Assembly: GCA_022703625.1 (NCBI GenBank)
Contig: JAKLDH010000007.1
Location: 1-46,735 of the forward strand
DNA length: 46,735 nucleotides
Reading direction: 5' to 3'
Source: Cyanobacteriota bacterium
GTDB taxonomy: Bacteria; Cyanobacteriota; Vampirovibrionia; Gastranaerophilales; UBA9971
In this document: positions 32,928 through 41,944 of the stretch, in pieces
Numbering within the stretch: position 1 is the first letter of the stretch
Layout of the letters: each line of letters opens with the position of its first letter
Notes under the pieces: generated by a model
Database searches by the model: none
The model's input: only the letters and a program-made list of their open reading frames with translations
What the model was told of the DNA's origin: nothing
Translations under genes and position numbers: made by a program

Positions 32928-34367
32928 CTATCCTGCAACCTCTGCTTTGATTTTTTCCAGCAATGCAAGGCTATTGTTCATTGATTTAGTTAGTTTTTTT
33001 ATTATTTCTTCAGTGCTGTGCAGTTGTTCTTCCTCTGCTGAGTTGGGATTTTTTATATCAAGGTTAAAATTCCTGTCCCTGACTTCATCAGCGGAAACCT
33101 TCCAAGCATATTCGCTTTCTACTCGATTATTCCACCATTGCTTTTCCAGTTCAAATTCTTCTATCCTTATTGGATTAGTGCGAGAATAATTTTTTATGCC
33201 CTGGGGTAAGGGATGTTCAAAAAACCATATATCCTTTGTCTGTTCACCTTTTGTGAAGAATAACAAGTTTGTTTTAATGGCTGTATATGGGTTAAATACC
33301 CCGTTAGGCAGCCTTACAATAGTGTGCAGGTTGCAATCCTGCAATAATTTTTCTTTAATTCTTGTTTTTACGCCTTCCCCGAACAGCGAACCGTCAGGAA
33401 GTACCATGCCTGCTCTGCCTTGATGTTTTAATATGTGCATAATAAAAACAAGGAATAAATCAGCAGTTTCACGTGTCCTGTAAGTGGCAGGATAGTTATT
33501 TTCAATGCCTGGCTCTTCTGTGCCACCAAAAGGCGGGTTTGTAATAACTATATCAACCCTGTCCGCCGGGGAATAATTTATTAGGGGCTTTGCTAGTGTG
33601 TTATCACGTCTAATATTGGTTGGTGTATCAATTCCGTGCAGTATCATATTTGTAACGCATAACTGGTGAGGTAATGGCTTTTTTTCTACTCCTGATATGG
33701 AATTTTGTAGCAATGTTTCTTGCTCTGGGTTTTGTACCTGCTTTCTTAAATGGTCAATTGCGCAGGTAAGGAATCCGCCCGTACCGCACGCCGGGTCAAA
33801 CACCTTTTCGCCGAGCTGTGGGTTTGTCATATCAACAAGGAACTGTGTTACCGCCCTGGGGGTGTAGTATTCTCCGGCATTGCCCGCCGCCTGTAAGTCC
33901 TTTAACAACTGCTCATAAATATCATTAAACAGGTGTCTGTCCTCTGTGGAATTGAAATCCACTTCATTAATCTTGTTTATCACCTGCCGGATGAGCGTGC
34001 CGGACTTCATATAGTTGTAAGTATCCTCGAATATTTCCCTTACAATCAGGGCTTTGTCATCGCCATCTACAGGCAATTCTTTTAGGGTTTTAAATAGCTT
34101 TTCGTTAATAAAGTCAAGCAGTTCATCCCCTGTCATTCCTTCCGGGTCGGCTGCCCAGTTTCTCCAGCGCAGGTTTTCAGGCATGGGGGATTTATATTTT
34201 TTGCCTAACAACTGGCAATTCATTTCAAATTGTAATTCTTTATCATCAAATATCTTTAAAAATAACATCCAAACAAGCTGCGACAGCCTCTGCGCATCCC
34301 CGTCAACACCCGTGTCCTGCCGCATTATGTCCTGTATTGATTTTATTACTGCTGATATGTTTGGCAT
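32928..34367 (-). CDS. hsdM: Type I N6-adenine methyltransferase subunit HsdM
   Basis: The 479-residue enzyme has the N-terminal helical domain (IQDIMRQDTGVDGDAQRLSQ). The SAM-binding motif FDPACGTGGF is at about 190-199 and the catalytic NPPF at 277-280. It methylates adenine in the site chosen by HsdS and protects host DNA. Length is normal. It is flanked in the same operon by the unknown gene at 34379 (11-base gap) and by hsdS (coupled). Confidence 0.96.
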   Translation of the reverse strand: MPNISAVIKSIQDIMRQDTGVDGDAQRLSQLVWMLFLKIFDDKELQFEMNCQLLGKKYKSPMPENLRWRNWAADPEGMTGDELLDFINEKLFKTLKELPVDGDDKALIVREIFEDTYNYMKSGTLIRQVINKINEVDFNSTEDRHLFNDIYEQLLKDLQAAGNAGEYYTPRAVTQFLVDMTNPQLGEKVFDPACGTGGFLTCAIDHLRKQVQNPEQETLLQNSISGVEKKPLPHQLCVTNMILHGIDTPTNIRRDNTLAKPLINYSPADRVDIVITNPPFGGTEEPGIENNYPATYRTRETADLFLVFIMHILKHQGRAGMVLPDGSLFGEGVKTRIKEKLLQDCNLHTIVRLPNGVFNPYTAIKTNLLFFTKGEQTKDIWFFEHPLPQGIKNYSRTNPIRIEEFELEKQWWNNRVESEYAWKVSADEVRDRNFNLDIKNPNSAEEEQLHSTEEIIKKLTKSMNNSLALLEKIKAEVAG

Positions 34368-34378
34368 TTAGGTTTCCT

Positions 34379-34975
34379 TTATTTATTATAAAATTCATCA
34401 AATTGTTTTTTGCAAAATTCTTTAGCAGTAGACAATTTTTCATTATAACTTTCAGAAAATTTAATATGTTCAATTTTATGGCTTATTTTTATCAAGGCAA
34501 TTATATTAAATAAGGTTTCATCATCTTTAACTAATCCAAATAATCCCTGATTAGATGTAAAAATATCAGGAATTTCTTTTTCTAAATCAATATTAAAAGA
34601 TTTATACTGTATCATAATATTTTGAAGAGCTCTATATGCCGATTTCATATTCTTTTTAGATTCATTAAGTATTTCAACTTGATTACTAGTAAAAGAATCA
34701 CGCAGAAGGTTACTTTGCTTATTACCACTATTTATTACTTGAACAGTATCCCTAGTCAAATCGCCCAAATCATTTGAGTTAAATATGTTATCAATATCTA
34801 TTATGAATCCATAAAGTTTTTCTGCTAATTCCAATTTCTTTTTAGCTTTAATTTCATTTTTCCAAGTATTCTTTGCTTGCCAAGCAATAACAGCGATAAC
34901 TATGGTTACTATTGTGTAAATCACTGATGATATTGCTGTTATCCAGTCGGTGGTAGTTGGTTCTAAGTTAAACAT
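34379..34975 (-). CDS. Unknown membrane-anchored protein inside the hsd operon (198 aa)
   Basis: One N-terminal membrane helix (WITAISSVIYTIVTIVIAVI, about residues 11-30) is followed by ~165 soluble, helical residues rich in Lys, Asn and Ile. No family or catalytic motif is seen. With its neighbour at 34994 it separates hsdR from hsdM, and the gaps (18 and 11 bases) show co-transcription. A membrane-tethered accessory to the restriction system, or a separate two-gene defence unit captured in the operon, are both possible. Confidence 0.65.
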   Translation of the reverse strand: MFNLEPTTTDWITAISSVIYTIVTIVIAVIAWQAKNTWKNEIKAKKKLELAEKLYGFIIDIDNIFNSNDLGDLTRDTVQVINSGNKQSNLLRDSFTSNQVEILNESKKNMKSAYRALQNIMIQYKSFNIDLEKEIPDIFTSNQGLFGLVKDDETLFNIIALIKISHKIEHIKFSESYNEKLSTAKEFCKKQFDEFYNK

Positions 34976-34993
34976 TTGGGTTTCCTTTTGAAA

Positions 34994-35686
34994 TTATATT
35001 TCTAATTCTTTCTTCAATAGTCCTTTTAATTCATTAATTATATTTTTTGCTTCATCTCTTATTTCGTCCCTCTTTTGGTTTTCTTCCTTTCCTAGAGGAA
35101 ACTCAACCGATGGAGGGTTAGCATAGAAACTTATTATTTTACAAAGTTTTTTATCAAGTTGATTCATTTTTTCACTTATTTCTTCATTGTTTATCAATAT
35201 TTCGTTTAAATAAAAAAATTTTCTTATGTCGATTAACCAACTTTGTTTTTGATTGTCTATATAAATTAATTTTCTCTCAGCAATTCGTCTTTCTGCTTCA
35301 TTTTTATCCCCTGAGTTCCATATTTGTATTATTTCTTCAATATTTCCGCTAGATGTATTTATTGAATTTAAGTATTGCCTCATGTCGTTTGTGTTGTCAA
35401 AAGAAGTAGAAGATATTGCCCAAGTTGGATATATGCCATCTTTTACCATGATTAGCTTTTCATATAAAGATGAAATTACATTTAATTTTTTTTCAAATAA
35501 AAAATTATGTTTTTGCTTTTTAAGGTCAAATTCTTTATTTATTTTTAACCTTTCATTTTCCTTGTTCTGTGTCCACCATATAGTAAAAATTGGAACCAAA
35601 ATACCAACTAAACTAGGTACTATTATCTTTCCCCATTCCATTAATTGGTTCGGTTTATTAATATAATTTGTTGTAAATAATTCCAT
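34994..35686 (-). CDS. Unknown membrane-anchored coiled-coil protein inside the hsd operon (230 aa)
   Basis: It begins directly at the hsdR stop (TAG followed at once by ATG), so translation is coupled. One membrane helix (IIVPSLVGILVPIFTIWW, about residues 21-38) is followed by a Lys/Glu/Asn-rich helical region (ENERLKINKEFDLKKQKHNF) and a long helical domain. No family is recognised. Its layout is parallel to the next gene: short N-terminus, one helix, soluble helical body. They may act as a pair at the membrane. Confidence 0.65.
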   Translation of the reverse strand: MELFTTNYINKPNQLMEWGKIIVPSLVGILVPIFTIWWTQNKENERLKINKEFDLKKQKHNFLFEKKLNVISSLYEKLIMVKDGIYPTWAISSTSFDNTNDMRQYLNSINTSSGNIEEIIQIWNSGDKNEAERRIAERKLIYIDNQKQSWLIDIRKFFYLNEILINNEEISEKMNQLDKKLCKIISFYANPPSVEFPLGKEENQKRDEIRDEAKNIINELKGLLKKELEI

Positions 35687-38062
35687 CTAGCCTACCCCGT
35701 AAAGTTGCTGCTCAAGCTCCAGCAGGGCTTCTTTGAATTTATCCAGTCCGCCAAAAGTGTTGATGATCTCAAGAGGTGTACCAAATCCATTAAATGGTTG
35801 TATGGATAATATTTTCGGGTCTTCTATGCTTTCTATGCCCTCGTTTGTGTACTTATCCAGCAGAGCCTCCAGCACCAGCCGGGCTTTGTTTTTGTACTTT
35901 CCGAAATAATTCCTTTTCTTGACGTTATTTGCCCGCTCCTGCCGTGTCAGTGGCGGCATATCAAAAGCAACATGGCATATTAAATCAAAAGAATCCAGCT
36001 CCATACCAAGCTTTTTACTGACTTCTTCCTTTAACTCCTCGAACATAACCCCGTGCTCTGCCAGTTCCTCAATAATAGCTTGCTTTCTATCTGTTGAGTT
36101 CCACTTTTTAATAAAATAATCCAGCGAAGCATACTCTTTTTGTACATTTTCCTTTGTAAAATCAATCAATGATTCTGTAATTAGCTTGCCATCCTTGCCA
36201 TAATACATTTTGCGCTCGCCTATTTGCACTACTTCTATGTCATTTACATAATATTTTCTTTGTGGTTCTTTAGGGTCGCCGGATATTTGTTCAGGGGGTA
36301 TCGGCTCAGAAATTCCGGCTTCCGACTGGATAGTTGTTTCATCTTCTCCTATTTCAATGTCTATAGGGTCATTTTGTTCCGGTTCATATATTTGTACCGG
36401 CTCGCCATCAAATTCCGGGTCTTCAAATAACTTTGTAGCGTTCCTAAAATCCATAATAGTAAAAAACATTTTATTATAGTCTTCGCTTAAACGAGTTCCC
36501 CTGCCTATAATTTGTTTAAATTCAGTCATTGAGTTTATATTTGAATCTAAAACAATTAATTTACAGGTTTTAGTGTCTACACCTGTAGTTAATAACTTTG
36601 AGGTCGTAGCTATAACTGGATAAATAGCTTCTGGGTCTTTAAAATTATCAAATTCAAGTTTTCCTTCCTCGTCATTTCCAGTTATTCGCATAACATACTT
36701 TGAGCATTGATTTACAAGGTCAGTATTTTCATTAATTAATGCCTGCCTCATCCGTGCTGCATGCTCTGTATCTATACAAAATACAATGGTTTTAGCAAAC
36801 CTATCATTTGTTTTTAGGAATTCGGTAACTCTTTTAGCTACAAGCTGAGTTCTTGGCTCAATAACCAAATTTTTATCAAAATCTTTTGTGTTATATTCCC
36901 TCTGCTCAATAGAGTTCCCATATTTATCTAGTTTGCCTTCTTCTGGCGTGTATCCGTCAATGTCAACATTTATAATAGGTCTTATAACCTTATACGGAGC
37001 AAGGAAACCATCTTCAATGCCCTGTTTTAGCGAGTATGTATATATTGGCTTGCCGAAATAATGAATATTTGAAACGTACTTAGTTTCTTTTGGGGTGGCT
37101 GTTAAGCCTATTTGTGTTGCTGATGAAAAATATTCAAGAATTTCTCGCCAAGCTGAATCGTCTGCTGCGCTGCCACGATGGCATTCATCAACAACTATAA
37201 GGTCAAAAAAGTCCTTAGAAAATTGTTTATAAACATTTTTTATTTCTTCCGTTCCTGATACTCCCTGATAAAGGGCTAAATATATTTCATAGGCTTTATC
37301 TATCTTTCTATTACTTATTTTTGTCATTATGTCCCCAAAGGGAGCAAAATCATTATTTTTAGTCTGATCTACAAGCATATTTCTATCAGCTAGGAAAAGA
37401 ATTCTTTTTTTAATTCTTGCTTTCCAAAGCCTCCATATAATTTGAAATGCAGTATATGTTTTGCCTGTACCTGTAGCCATTACAAGCAATATTCTATTTT
37501 GACCTTTTGCAATGGCTTCTATAGTGCGGTTTATGGCAATTCTTTGATAATATCTAGGCTCTTTACCACTTGTATCAATATGGTATTCTTGTGTAACTAT
37601 TCTTTCAGCTTCTTCTATTGTTATTCCCTTATAGGCTTTATATTTTTGCCATAGTTCATCAGGAGAAGGGAAGCTGTTAATGTTCAGTTCTTTTTCAATT
37701 GTGCCTTCTGTTATTGTTTTGTCGTGAAACTGGAAAGCCTCACCATTGGATGAAAATACAAATGGAATGTCCAATATTTCAGAGTATTCAAGAGCTTGCT
37801 GCATTCCATCACCTACCGCACGTGTATTGTCTTTAGCCTCAATAATAGCAATAGGAATATTTGATTTATAAAATAATACGTAGTCTGCCCTTTTCTTTTT
37901 ACCTCTTGTTACAAGGTTTTTCCCTCTAACGATAACCCTGCCATCAGTAAAGGTATATTCTTCTCTAATCTGACGTTTTATATCCCAACCAGCCTGCTCT
38001 ATAGCAGGTGTAATAAATTTTGTACAAATATCACGCTCAGAAAGCTGTTTTTTATTAAGCAT
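35687..38062 (-). CDS. hsdR: Type I restriction endonuclease subunit HsdR
   Basis: The 791-residue motor/nuclease has the N-terminal PD-(D/E)XK site (Asp60, then IIEAK with Glu75 and Lys77). The SF2 translocase follows: Walker A GTGKT at 198-202, DECH at 292-295, a TATP motif, and a second RecA-like half. The end resembles the EcoEI-type C-terminal domain. It cuts unmodified DNA after translocation. First gene of the operon hsdR-unknown-unknown-hsdM-hsdS. ATG 38062 has no clear SD. A ~90-bp repeat element lies about 145 bases upstream. Confidence 0.95.
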   Translation of the reverse strand: MLNKKQLSERDICTKFITPAIEQAGWDIKRQIREEYTFTDGRVIVRGKNLVTRGKKKRADYVLFYKSNIPIAIIEAKDNTRAVGDGMQQALEYSEILDIPFVFSSNGEAFQFHDKTITEGTIEKELNINSFPSPDELWQKYKAYKGITIEEAERIVTQEYHIDTSGKEPRYYQRIAINRTIEAIAKGQNRILLVMATGTGKTYTAFQIIWRLWKARIKKRILFLADRNMLVDQTKNNDFAPFGDIMTKISNRKIDKAYEIYLALYQGVSGTEEIKNVYKQFSKDFFDLIVVDECHRGSAADDSAWREILEYFSSATQIGLTATPKETKYVSNIHYFGKPIYTYSLKQGIEDGFLAPYKVIRPIINVDIDGYTPEEGKLDKYGNSIEQREYNTKDFDKNLVIEPRTQLVAKRVTEFLKTNDRFAKTIVFCIDTEHAARMRQALINENTDLVNQCSKYVMRITGNDEEGKLEFDNFKDPEAIYPVIATTSKLLTTGVDTKTCKLIVLDSNINSMTEFKQIIGRGTRLSEDYNKMFFTIMDFRNATKLFEDPEFDGEPVQIYEPEQNDPIDIEIGEDETTIQSEAGISEPIPPEQISGDPKEPQRKYYVNDIEVVQIGERKMYYGKDGKLITESLIDFTKENVQKEYASLDYFIKKWNSTDRKQAIIEELAEHGVMFEELKEEVSKKLGMELDSFDLICHVAFDMPPLTRQERANNVKKRNYFGKYKNKARLVLEALLDKYTNEGIESIEDPKILSIQPFNGFGTPLEIINTFGGLDKFKEALLELEQQLYGVG

Positions 38063-38207
38063 TCATGCAATCCGAATAAAAAAAAATTACATGATTATTT
38101 ATAGCATAAATACAATGAAGCATTGAATTTTTTAAGAAAAATCAGGTTTTAACTCTACAAATTTTTTAATTTCATGTAAACCTTTATTCATTTGATACAA
38201 ACACATT

Positions 38208-38300
38208 CACTGGTCATAGAAGAGGATTTTTACATGCTCTAGGGGTTTTTGGCTTTGAATTTTATGTAATAGCCTAGATTTTTATACAGTTTAGCTAATT
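38208..38300 (-). repeat. Conserved non-coding element upstream of hsdR
   Basis: It shares ATAGAAGA, GGGTTTTTGGCT, and a TACAGTTTA-CTAA end with 46519-46607 in the same orientation. On the minus strand it lies directly after the stop of one gene and ahead of a nuclease gene in both cases. Between it and hsdR is AT-rich sequence with a 19-codon ORF (MNKGLHEIKKFVELKPDFS). Confidence 0.55.
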
Positions 38301-38787
38301 AAAATAATTTTGTGGGCGTTATGGATTCATGAAGACTAAAAGGTTTTAAAATGCCATTATTAGAAATAATGCCGTTAAAACTCTTTTCCTGCCAAGCTGA
38401 AACAAAGTAAGGACGGATATAATTGCCTTCTTTATCAAGATGATAAGACGTTCCTCTATATTCTTTTCCGCAATATTCCTGTTCTTTGACCAATTCGCCT
38501 TTTTTATTGAAATATCTTTTGATATAAAAAGTTTGTTTTCCATCAGGACTATAATTGTATTCTTTTTCCACCATTTTTACTTTATCAATCCTGAAAACCC
38601 TTTTAGTAACTTCTTTTAAGCCAGCCTGCTTGCAAGTTTCGGTTACAATAATTACATTTTTGCCAATATATTTATATCTATATTTCAGTATATAAAGAAA
38701 ACCGCCCTTGCTATCATATACATTCTTTGTATATTTTGTTTTAGGCGGATTTTCTTCGATTTTGTTATTGAAAAAATACTTATACAT
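38299..38787 (-). CDS. Unknown protein (162 aa)
   Basis: No family recognised. The product is strongly basic and rich in Tyr and Lys, with beta-strand-like repeats of the form YxYxGKNVIIVTET, KEYNYSPDGKQTFYIKRYFN, KKGELVKEQEYCGKEYRG and YHLDKEGNYIRPYF. The Y-x-x-K-G pattern recalls MORN- or Rhs-like beta hairpins (weak). There is no signal peptide. It lies 11 bases downstream of the integrase gene on the same strand, so it may be cotranscribed. Confidence 0.5.
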   Translation of the reverse strand: MYKYFFNNKIEENPPKTKYTKNVYDSKGGFLYILKYRYKYIGKNVIIVTETCKQAGLKEVTKRVFRIDKVKMVEKEYNYSPDGKQTFYIKRYFNKKGELVKEQEYCGKEYRGTSYHLDKEGNYIRPYFVSAWQEKSFNGIISNNGILKPFSLHESITPTKLF

Positions 38788-38798
38788 TCATTTACCAC

Positions 38799-39827
38799 TT
38801 AAAATTTTGCCAGTGCTTCTATTGCCATTTTCTTACGCTCCGGCACAGGGTGAGCATACCTCATTGTGGTTGTAATGTTTGCATGCCCTAATATGTCTTG
38901 CACAATGACTAATTCCACTCCTAAAGCCACCATTCTTGTTGCTGCTGTATGTCTTAAATCATGAAACCTTAAATTCTTAATGCCTGCTTTTTTACATAAA
39001 AGCTCAAAGCCTTTTCTTATTGTATTATAAGGTTTTCCGGTAATAGGACTAGGGAAAACATACTCATTTACTTGCTTTTTAATGAGTTCTTCAAAATAAC
39101 TTTTTAAAGTTGAGCTTATAGGGATTTTCCTGTCTTTACCGCTCTTTGTCTTTGTTACCGTTATAAACCCTTCCTGTAGATTGACATTGCCCCACTTTAA
39201 ATTAAAGATTTCTCCCCTGCGCATGCCAGTATGCAGTGCGCATACAAGGATAGGCTTCATATATTCCTGTGTGCCAGTGCAAAAATAAAGCAATTTTTCT
39301 TCTTCCTCTCGCTGGAGGAATCGTTCCATCTTGGTATCTTCCCTTAATTTCTTAATGCACCTACAGGGATTTATAGCTAACCAGCCATTTTTCACTGCAA
39401 TACTCAACATTTTGCTTAAAATAGCAATTTCCCTGTTAATTGTTGCATTAGATAAAGGTTTTGAGTTTTTCTTCGGAGTATTCTTACGGCTTGCCCTGTA
39501 TTTTTCTATCAGGCTTGGGGAAATGTCGCCTATTTTATATCCCTGAAAGAATTCTGTTAGCTTGTTAATTTTACCTGCTTCTTTCTTCCAAGATAATTTG
39601 GCTGTTTGGGCATACTCATTGTACACTTCCAGCAATTTCATAAACGGCATTTCCCCGATTCCTTCAACAAGATTATATTTTCCCTGCAAAAGTTCAGCTT
39701 TAATAATGGTTTCTGCCTTTTCTGCATCCTTGCGGGAGGTAGCTTCAGGAACTGCCCTGTGATAGCGTTTCCCACGAACCATTAGGCTTATATACCATTT
39801 CCCAGTTTTACTTTGATATACTGGCAT
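38799..39827 (-). CDS. int: Tyrosine-type site-specific integrase
   Basis: The 342-residue recombinase has the N-terminal arm-binding region (YISLMVRGKRYHRAVPEATS), a SAM-like core-binding domain, and the catalytic set. The set is Arg203 in HTGMRRGE, His289 and Arg292 in FHDLRHT, His315 in LGHANITTT, and Tyr324 in MRYAH. It integrates and excises the element, probably at the tRNA-Phe 3' end. ATG 39827 lies two bases after the stop of the excisionase-like gene; the TTG at 39836 overlaps it. All catalytic residues are intact, so it may be active. Confidence 0.93.
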   Translation of the reverse strand: MPVYQSKTGKWYISLMVRGKRYHRAVPEATSRKDAEKAETIIKAELLQGKYNLVEGIGEMPFMKLLEVYNEYAQTAKLSWKKEAGKINKLTEFFQGYKIGDISPSLIEKYRASRKNTPKKNSKPLSNATINREIAILSKMLSIAVKNGWLAINPCRCIKKLREDTKMERFLQREEEEKLLYFCTGTQEYMKPILVCALHTGMRRGEIFNLKWGNVNLQEGFITVTKTKSGKDRKIPISSTLKSYFEELIKKQVNEYVFPSPITGKPYNTIRKGFELLCKKAGIKNLRFHDLRHTAATRMVALGVELVIVQDILGHANITTTMRYAHPVPERKKMAIEALAKF

Positions 39828-39829
39828 AA

Positions 39830-40069
39830 TTAACAAGCCTCTTTTACCTTTGTTTTTTCCATCTTAGCCCCTGCAAGTATCCATTCAACCAGCTTAGGCT
39901 TAATAAACAAAATTTTCCTGCCTATTTTTCTATACAGGTGGGAGGGGAATTTGTTTCTAGGCTTGCTTCCTGCCCCGCTCAAATAAGTATGAATACTTTT
40001 AGGCGTGCTTTTAAGGATTTCTGCAACTTCTTTTACTGTTAATAATTCAAGTGTTTCAAGCTCGTTCAT
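39830..40069 (-). CDS. Excisionase-family helix-turn-helix protein
   Basis: The 79-residue product contains LLTVKEVAEILKSTPKSIHT, a MerR/Xis-type helix-turn-helix, and the wing-like YRKIGRKILFIKPKLVEWI. Such proteins bend attachment-site DNA and steer the integrase toward excision, or repress the operon. It ends two bases before int. The binding domain fits the HTH_17 group. Confidence 0.82.
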   Translation of the reverse strand: MNELETLELLTVKEVAEILKSTPKSIHTYLSGAGSKPRNKFPSHLYRKIGRKILFIKPKLVEWILAGAKMEKTKVKEAC

Positions 40070-40136
40070 AGTTTTCTCCTATTATTTCTTACAAGTTTAT
40101 GTACGTAACTCTTGATTTTTTATATCCGAGCTTGAT

Positions 40137-40307
40137 TTATTCCAAATTTATATTTTTGTCTTTATTATTTGTTATACTTGATTTCAAGATATTATTTATC
40201 TTTTCTTCAACGATAGAGAGCCTTTCCTGAATATTTTTAATCTCATGCCCCAAGTCCTCAAAGCTTTCCTTTAAGTCAAATACTATTGCGCCAATCTTGC
40301 TTTTCAT
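40137..40307 (-). CDS. Small coiled-coil protein (56 aa)
   Basis: The product begins MKSKIGAIVFDLKESFEDLG and continues HEIKNIQERLSIVEEKINNI, a heptad-like helix, then a polar tail. AAAGGAGG lies seven bases before ATG 40307, a strong SD. It sits 11 bases after the ArdC-like gene on the same strand. No family recognised; a small helical plasmid-type protein. Confidence 0.6.
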   Translation of the reverse strand: MKSKIGAIVFDLKESFEDLGHEIKNIQERLSIVEEKINNILKSSITNNKDKNINLE

Positions 40308-40318
40308 AAAATCCTCCT

Positions 40319-41131
40319 TTATATCCCTTGAATGTAATTTATAGCTTCACTTGCCTTGCCTGAAGCCTTAAAAATAAAGTTTTTATCCTGCTTTAGGCAT
40401 TCGAGCCAGCTTTCTACGTAGCTGGCAGTGTTTTCTATATCAACAGAAATCCCGTATTCAGCACACAGAAAACTTGAACCTATTTCAGCAATAAGCTCCT
40501 CAAAAGCCCTGTCTGATTTATCTTTGCTGTTAATCCTGTCAAGCCTGTTTTTATGTCCTGTCCAGTGGATAAGTTCATGGAAAAGCGTCGGGTAATACTT
40601 TTGTTCATCCTTGAACTTGCTTTTTAATGGCATATTTATGAAATCATTCTCGAGGTTAAAATACGCCCTTTCCCCTTGATGCCTGATATTAGCACCTGTT
40701 TTAGACACCAACAGGTCAATTTCTTCAACAGGCTTTACATAAGGGTTTTCTTCCTGAGCCTCCAGCCCGTCAATCTGGTCAGCGTTAAAAACATAGTCAG
40801 TTTTAAAAAAGCGGGATATTACCTCTTCATCATTTCCGCCTTCCTCAACTTTTTTCCTGCTTGTCTGGCATACAATTATTGGAGTTCCTTTTTCTCCTTT
40901 TCTGACCCTGCCCCCAATATCTCTTGCCTGTGCAAAACCAAGCCAGTAATTGCTTGTATATCCACTAAACAAAGAAGTTAGCCACAGGCTAATGGTGTTA
41001 ACACCACTATATTTATGCTTTGTTTTTAAATTTGTGGGTAGGGTTGTCTTCTCAAAAGGGCATTTCCAAGGGGTTACGCCCTTTTCCAGAGCAAGAATAA
41101 TTTTGTCAGTTAAATTTTGCCTTATATCCAT
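40319..41131 (-). CDS. ArdC-like antirestriction protein with zincin metallopeptidase domain
   Basis: The 270-residue protein has the ArdC N-terminal ssDNA-binding domain (KIILALEKGVTPWKCPF, NTISLWLTS, GGRVRKGEKGTPI) and a C-terminal metallopeptidase domain with HELIHWTGH at about 185-193, plus a later ELIAEIGSSFLC with the third ligand. ArdC proteins are made early after plasmid or phage entry, cover single-stranded DNA and help evade host restriction. This supports a conjugative or phage-like origin of the region. GGAGG precedes ATG 41131. Confidence 0.9.
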   Translation of the reverse strand: MDIRQNLTDKIILALEKGVTPWKCPFEKTTLPTNLKTKHKYSGVNTISLWLTSLFSGYTSNYWLGFAQARDIGGRVRKGEKGTPIIVCQTSRKKVEEGGNDEEVISRFFKTDYVFNADQIDGLEAQEENPYVKPVEEIDLLVSKTGANIRHQGERAYFNLENDFINMPLKSKFKDEQKYYPTLFHELIHWTGHKNRLDRINSKDKSDRAFEELIAEIGSSFLCAEYGISVDIENTASYVESWLECLKQDKNFIFKASGKASEAINYIQGI

Positions 41132-41155
41132 AGTTAAACCTCCTGAGCCTGTTGC

Positions 41156-41581
41156 CTAAACGTTTCTTATAGACTGTAAGAATATTGTGGTTGTTATAGA
41201 CCGCAGGCTTTCTTCGGTTTTATATTCTTTTACAGTCTTTCTAACAAGGGCATCACAGGACTCATAAAAGGTTATAAGGTCTGTAGCTTTAGCTGTTAAC
41301 CTGTTTTTAACATCATTATCCCAATTTTCAGGCTTGTAACTACTGGTTTTAGCTGGTTCAGGAGTTACTGAATCCATCAGTGTAAATTTATTTTTATCGT
41401 CTTTTACCAGGGTAACTTTTTGGTTACGCTTTAAGGCATAGAGTTTGGCATCATCAGGATTGCCCCATTGTGTTATCTGCTCCCCTGAATCAGTAACTAA
41501 TACCACGTTTACCCTTTTACCAAAACGTGTTTCCACTTCCTTGCAGGGGTATTTAACCGTAGCGTTTAATGTTGCGCTCAT
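41156..41581 (-). CDS. Unknown mobile-element protein (141 aa)
   Basis: The N-terminal ~70 residues look like a small beta barrel (LNATVKYPCKEVETRFGKRV, NVVLVTDSGEQITQWG, NQKVTLVKDDKNKFTLMD), in the style of an OB-fold ssDNA-binding protein. The C-terminal ~60 residues are helical. No named family can be assigned. Its start codon overlaps the stop of the 48-codon gene upstream (TAATG), and it precedes the ArdC-like gene by 24 bases, so the three form an operon. Confidence 0.6.
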   Translation of the reverse strand: MSATLNATVKYPCKEVETRFGKRVNVVLVTDSGEQITQWGNPDDAKLYALKRNQKVTLVKDDKNKFTLMDSVTPEPAKTSSYKPENWDNDVKNRLTAKATDLITFYESCDALVRKTVKEYKTEESLRSITTTIFLQSIRNV

Positions 41582-41727
41582 TAATTACTTCCTTTCCCAT
41601 AAGTGGATTCATAGTAAAAAATGTTGTGGGCAAGCTCTTCCATTCTGTTCTTTTCGTAGTCAGAGAGATGGTTTTTCTCGCTTAATTCGTCATATTCGTT
41701 GTAATCACCTTGAATAATCCAGTTCAT
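41581..41727 (-). CDS. Small acidic protein (48 aa)
   Basis: ATG 41727 lies after GGAGG, and an in-frame ATG at 41742 precedes that SD and is less likely. The product begins MNWIIQGDYNEYDELSEKNH and contains DYEKNRMEELAHNIFYYEST. Its TAA stop shares a base with the start of the next gene. No family recognised. The coupling and strong SD support it as real. Confidence 0.6.
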   Translation of the reverse strand: MNWIIQGDYNEYDELSEKNHLSDYEKNRMEELAHNIFYYESTYGKGSN

Positions 41728-41885
41728 ACGGCTGTCCTCCATTTCGATTTTATTTATATAATATTTATATGCCTTATATTAATAATAGAAGCCGTATAAA
41801 TGGGAGGTGTAAATAAAAAATTGCCAAATATTGCACATTTGTAACTATTTAGCAAGGCTAAAGCCTAAATTGGCGTGTGGATTTA

Positions 41886-41913
41886 GAAAAAAATTCCTGA
41901 TATTGCAGGAATT
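41886..41913 (-). terminator. Rho-independent terminator of the 449-codon gene
   Basis: AATTCCTG (41892-41899) and CAGGAATT (41906-41913) pair around six bases; on the minus strand a run of T follows. It ends transcription about 30 bases after the stop at 41945. Confidence 0.8.
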
Positions 41914-41944
41914 AAGTGTTATATTTCAGCTTTTATTTTAATTT

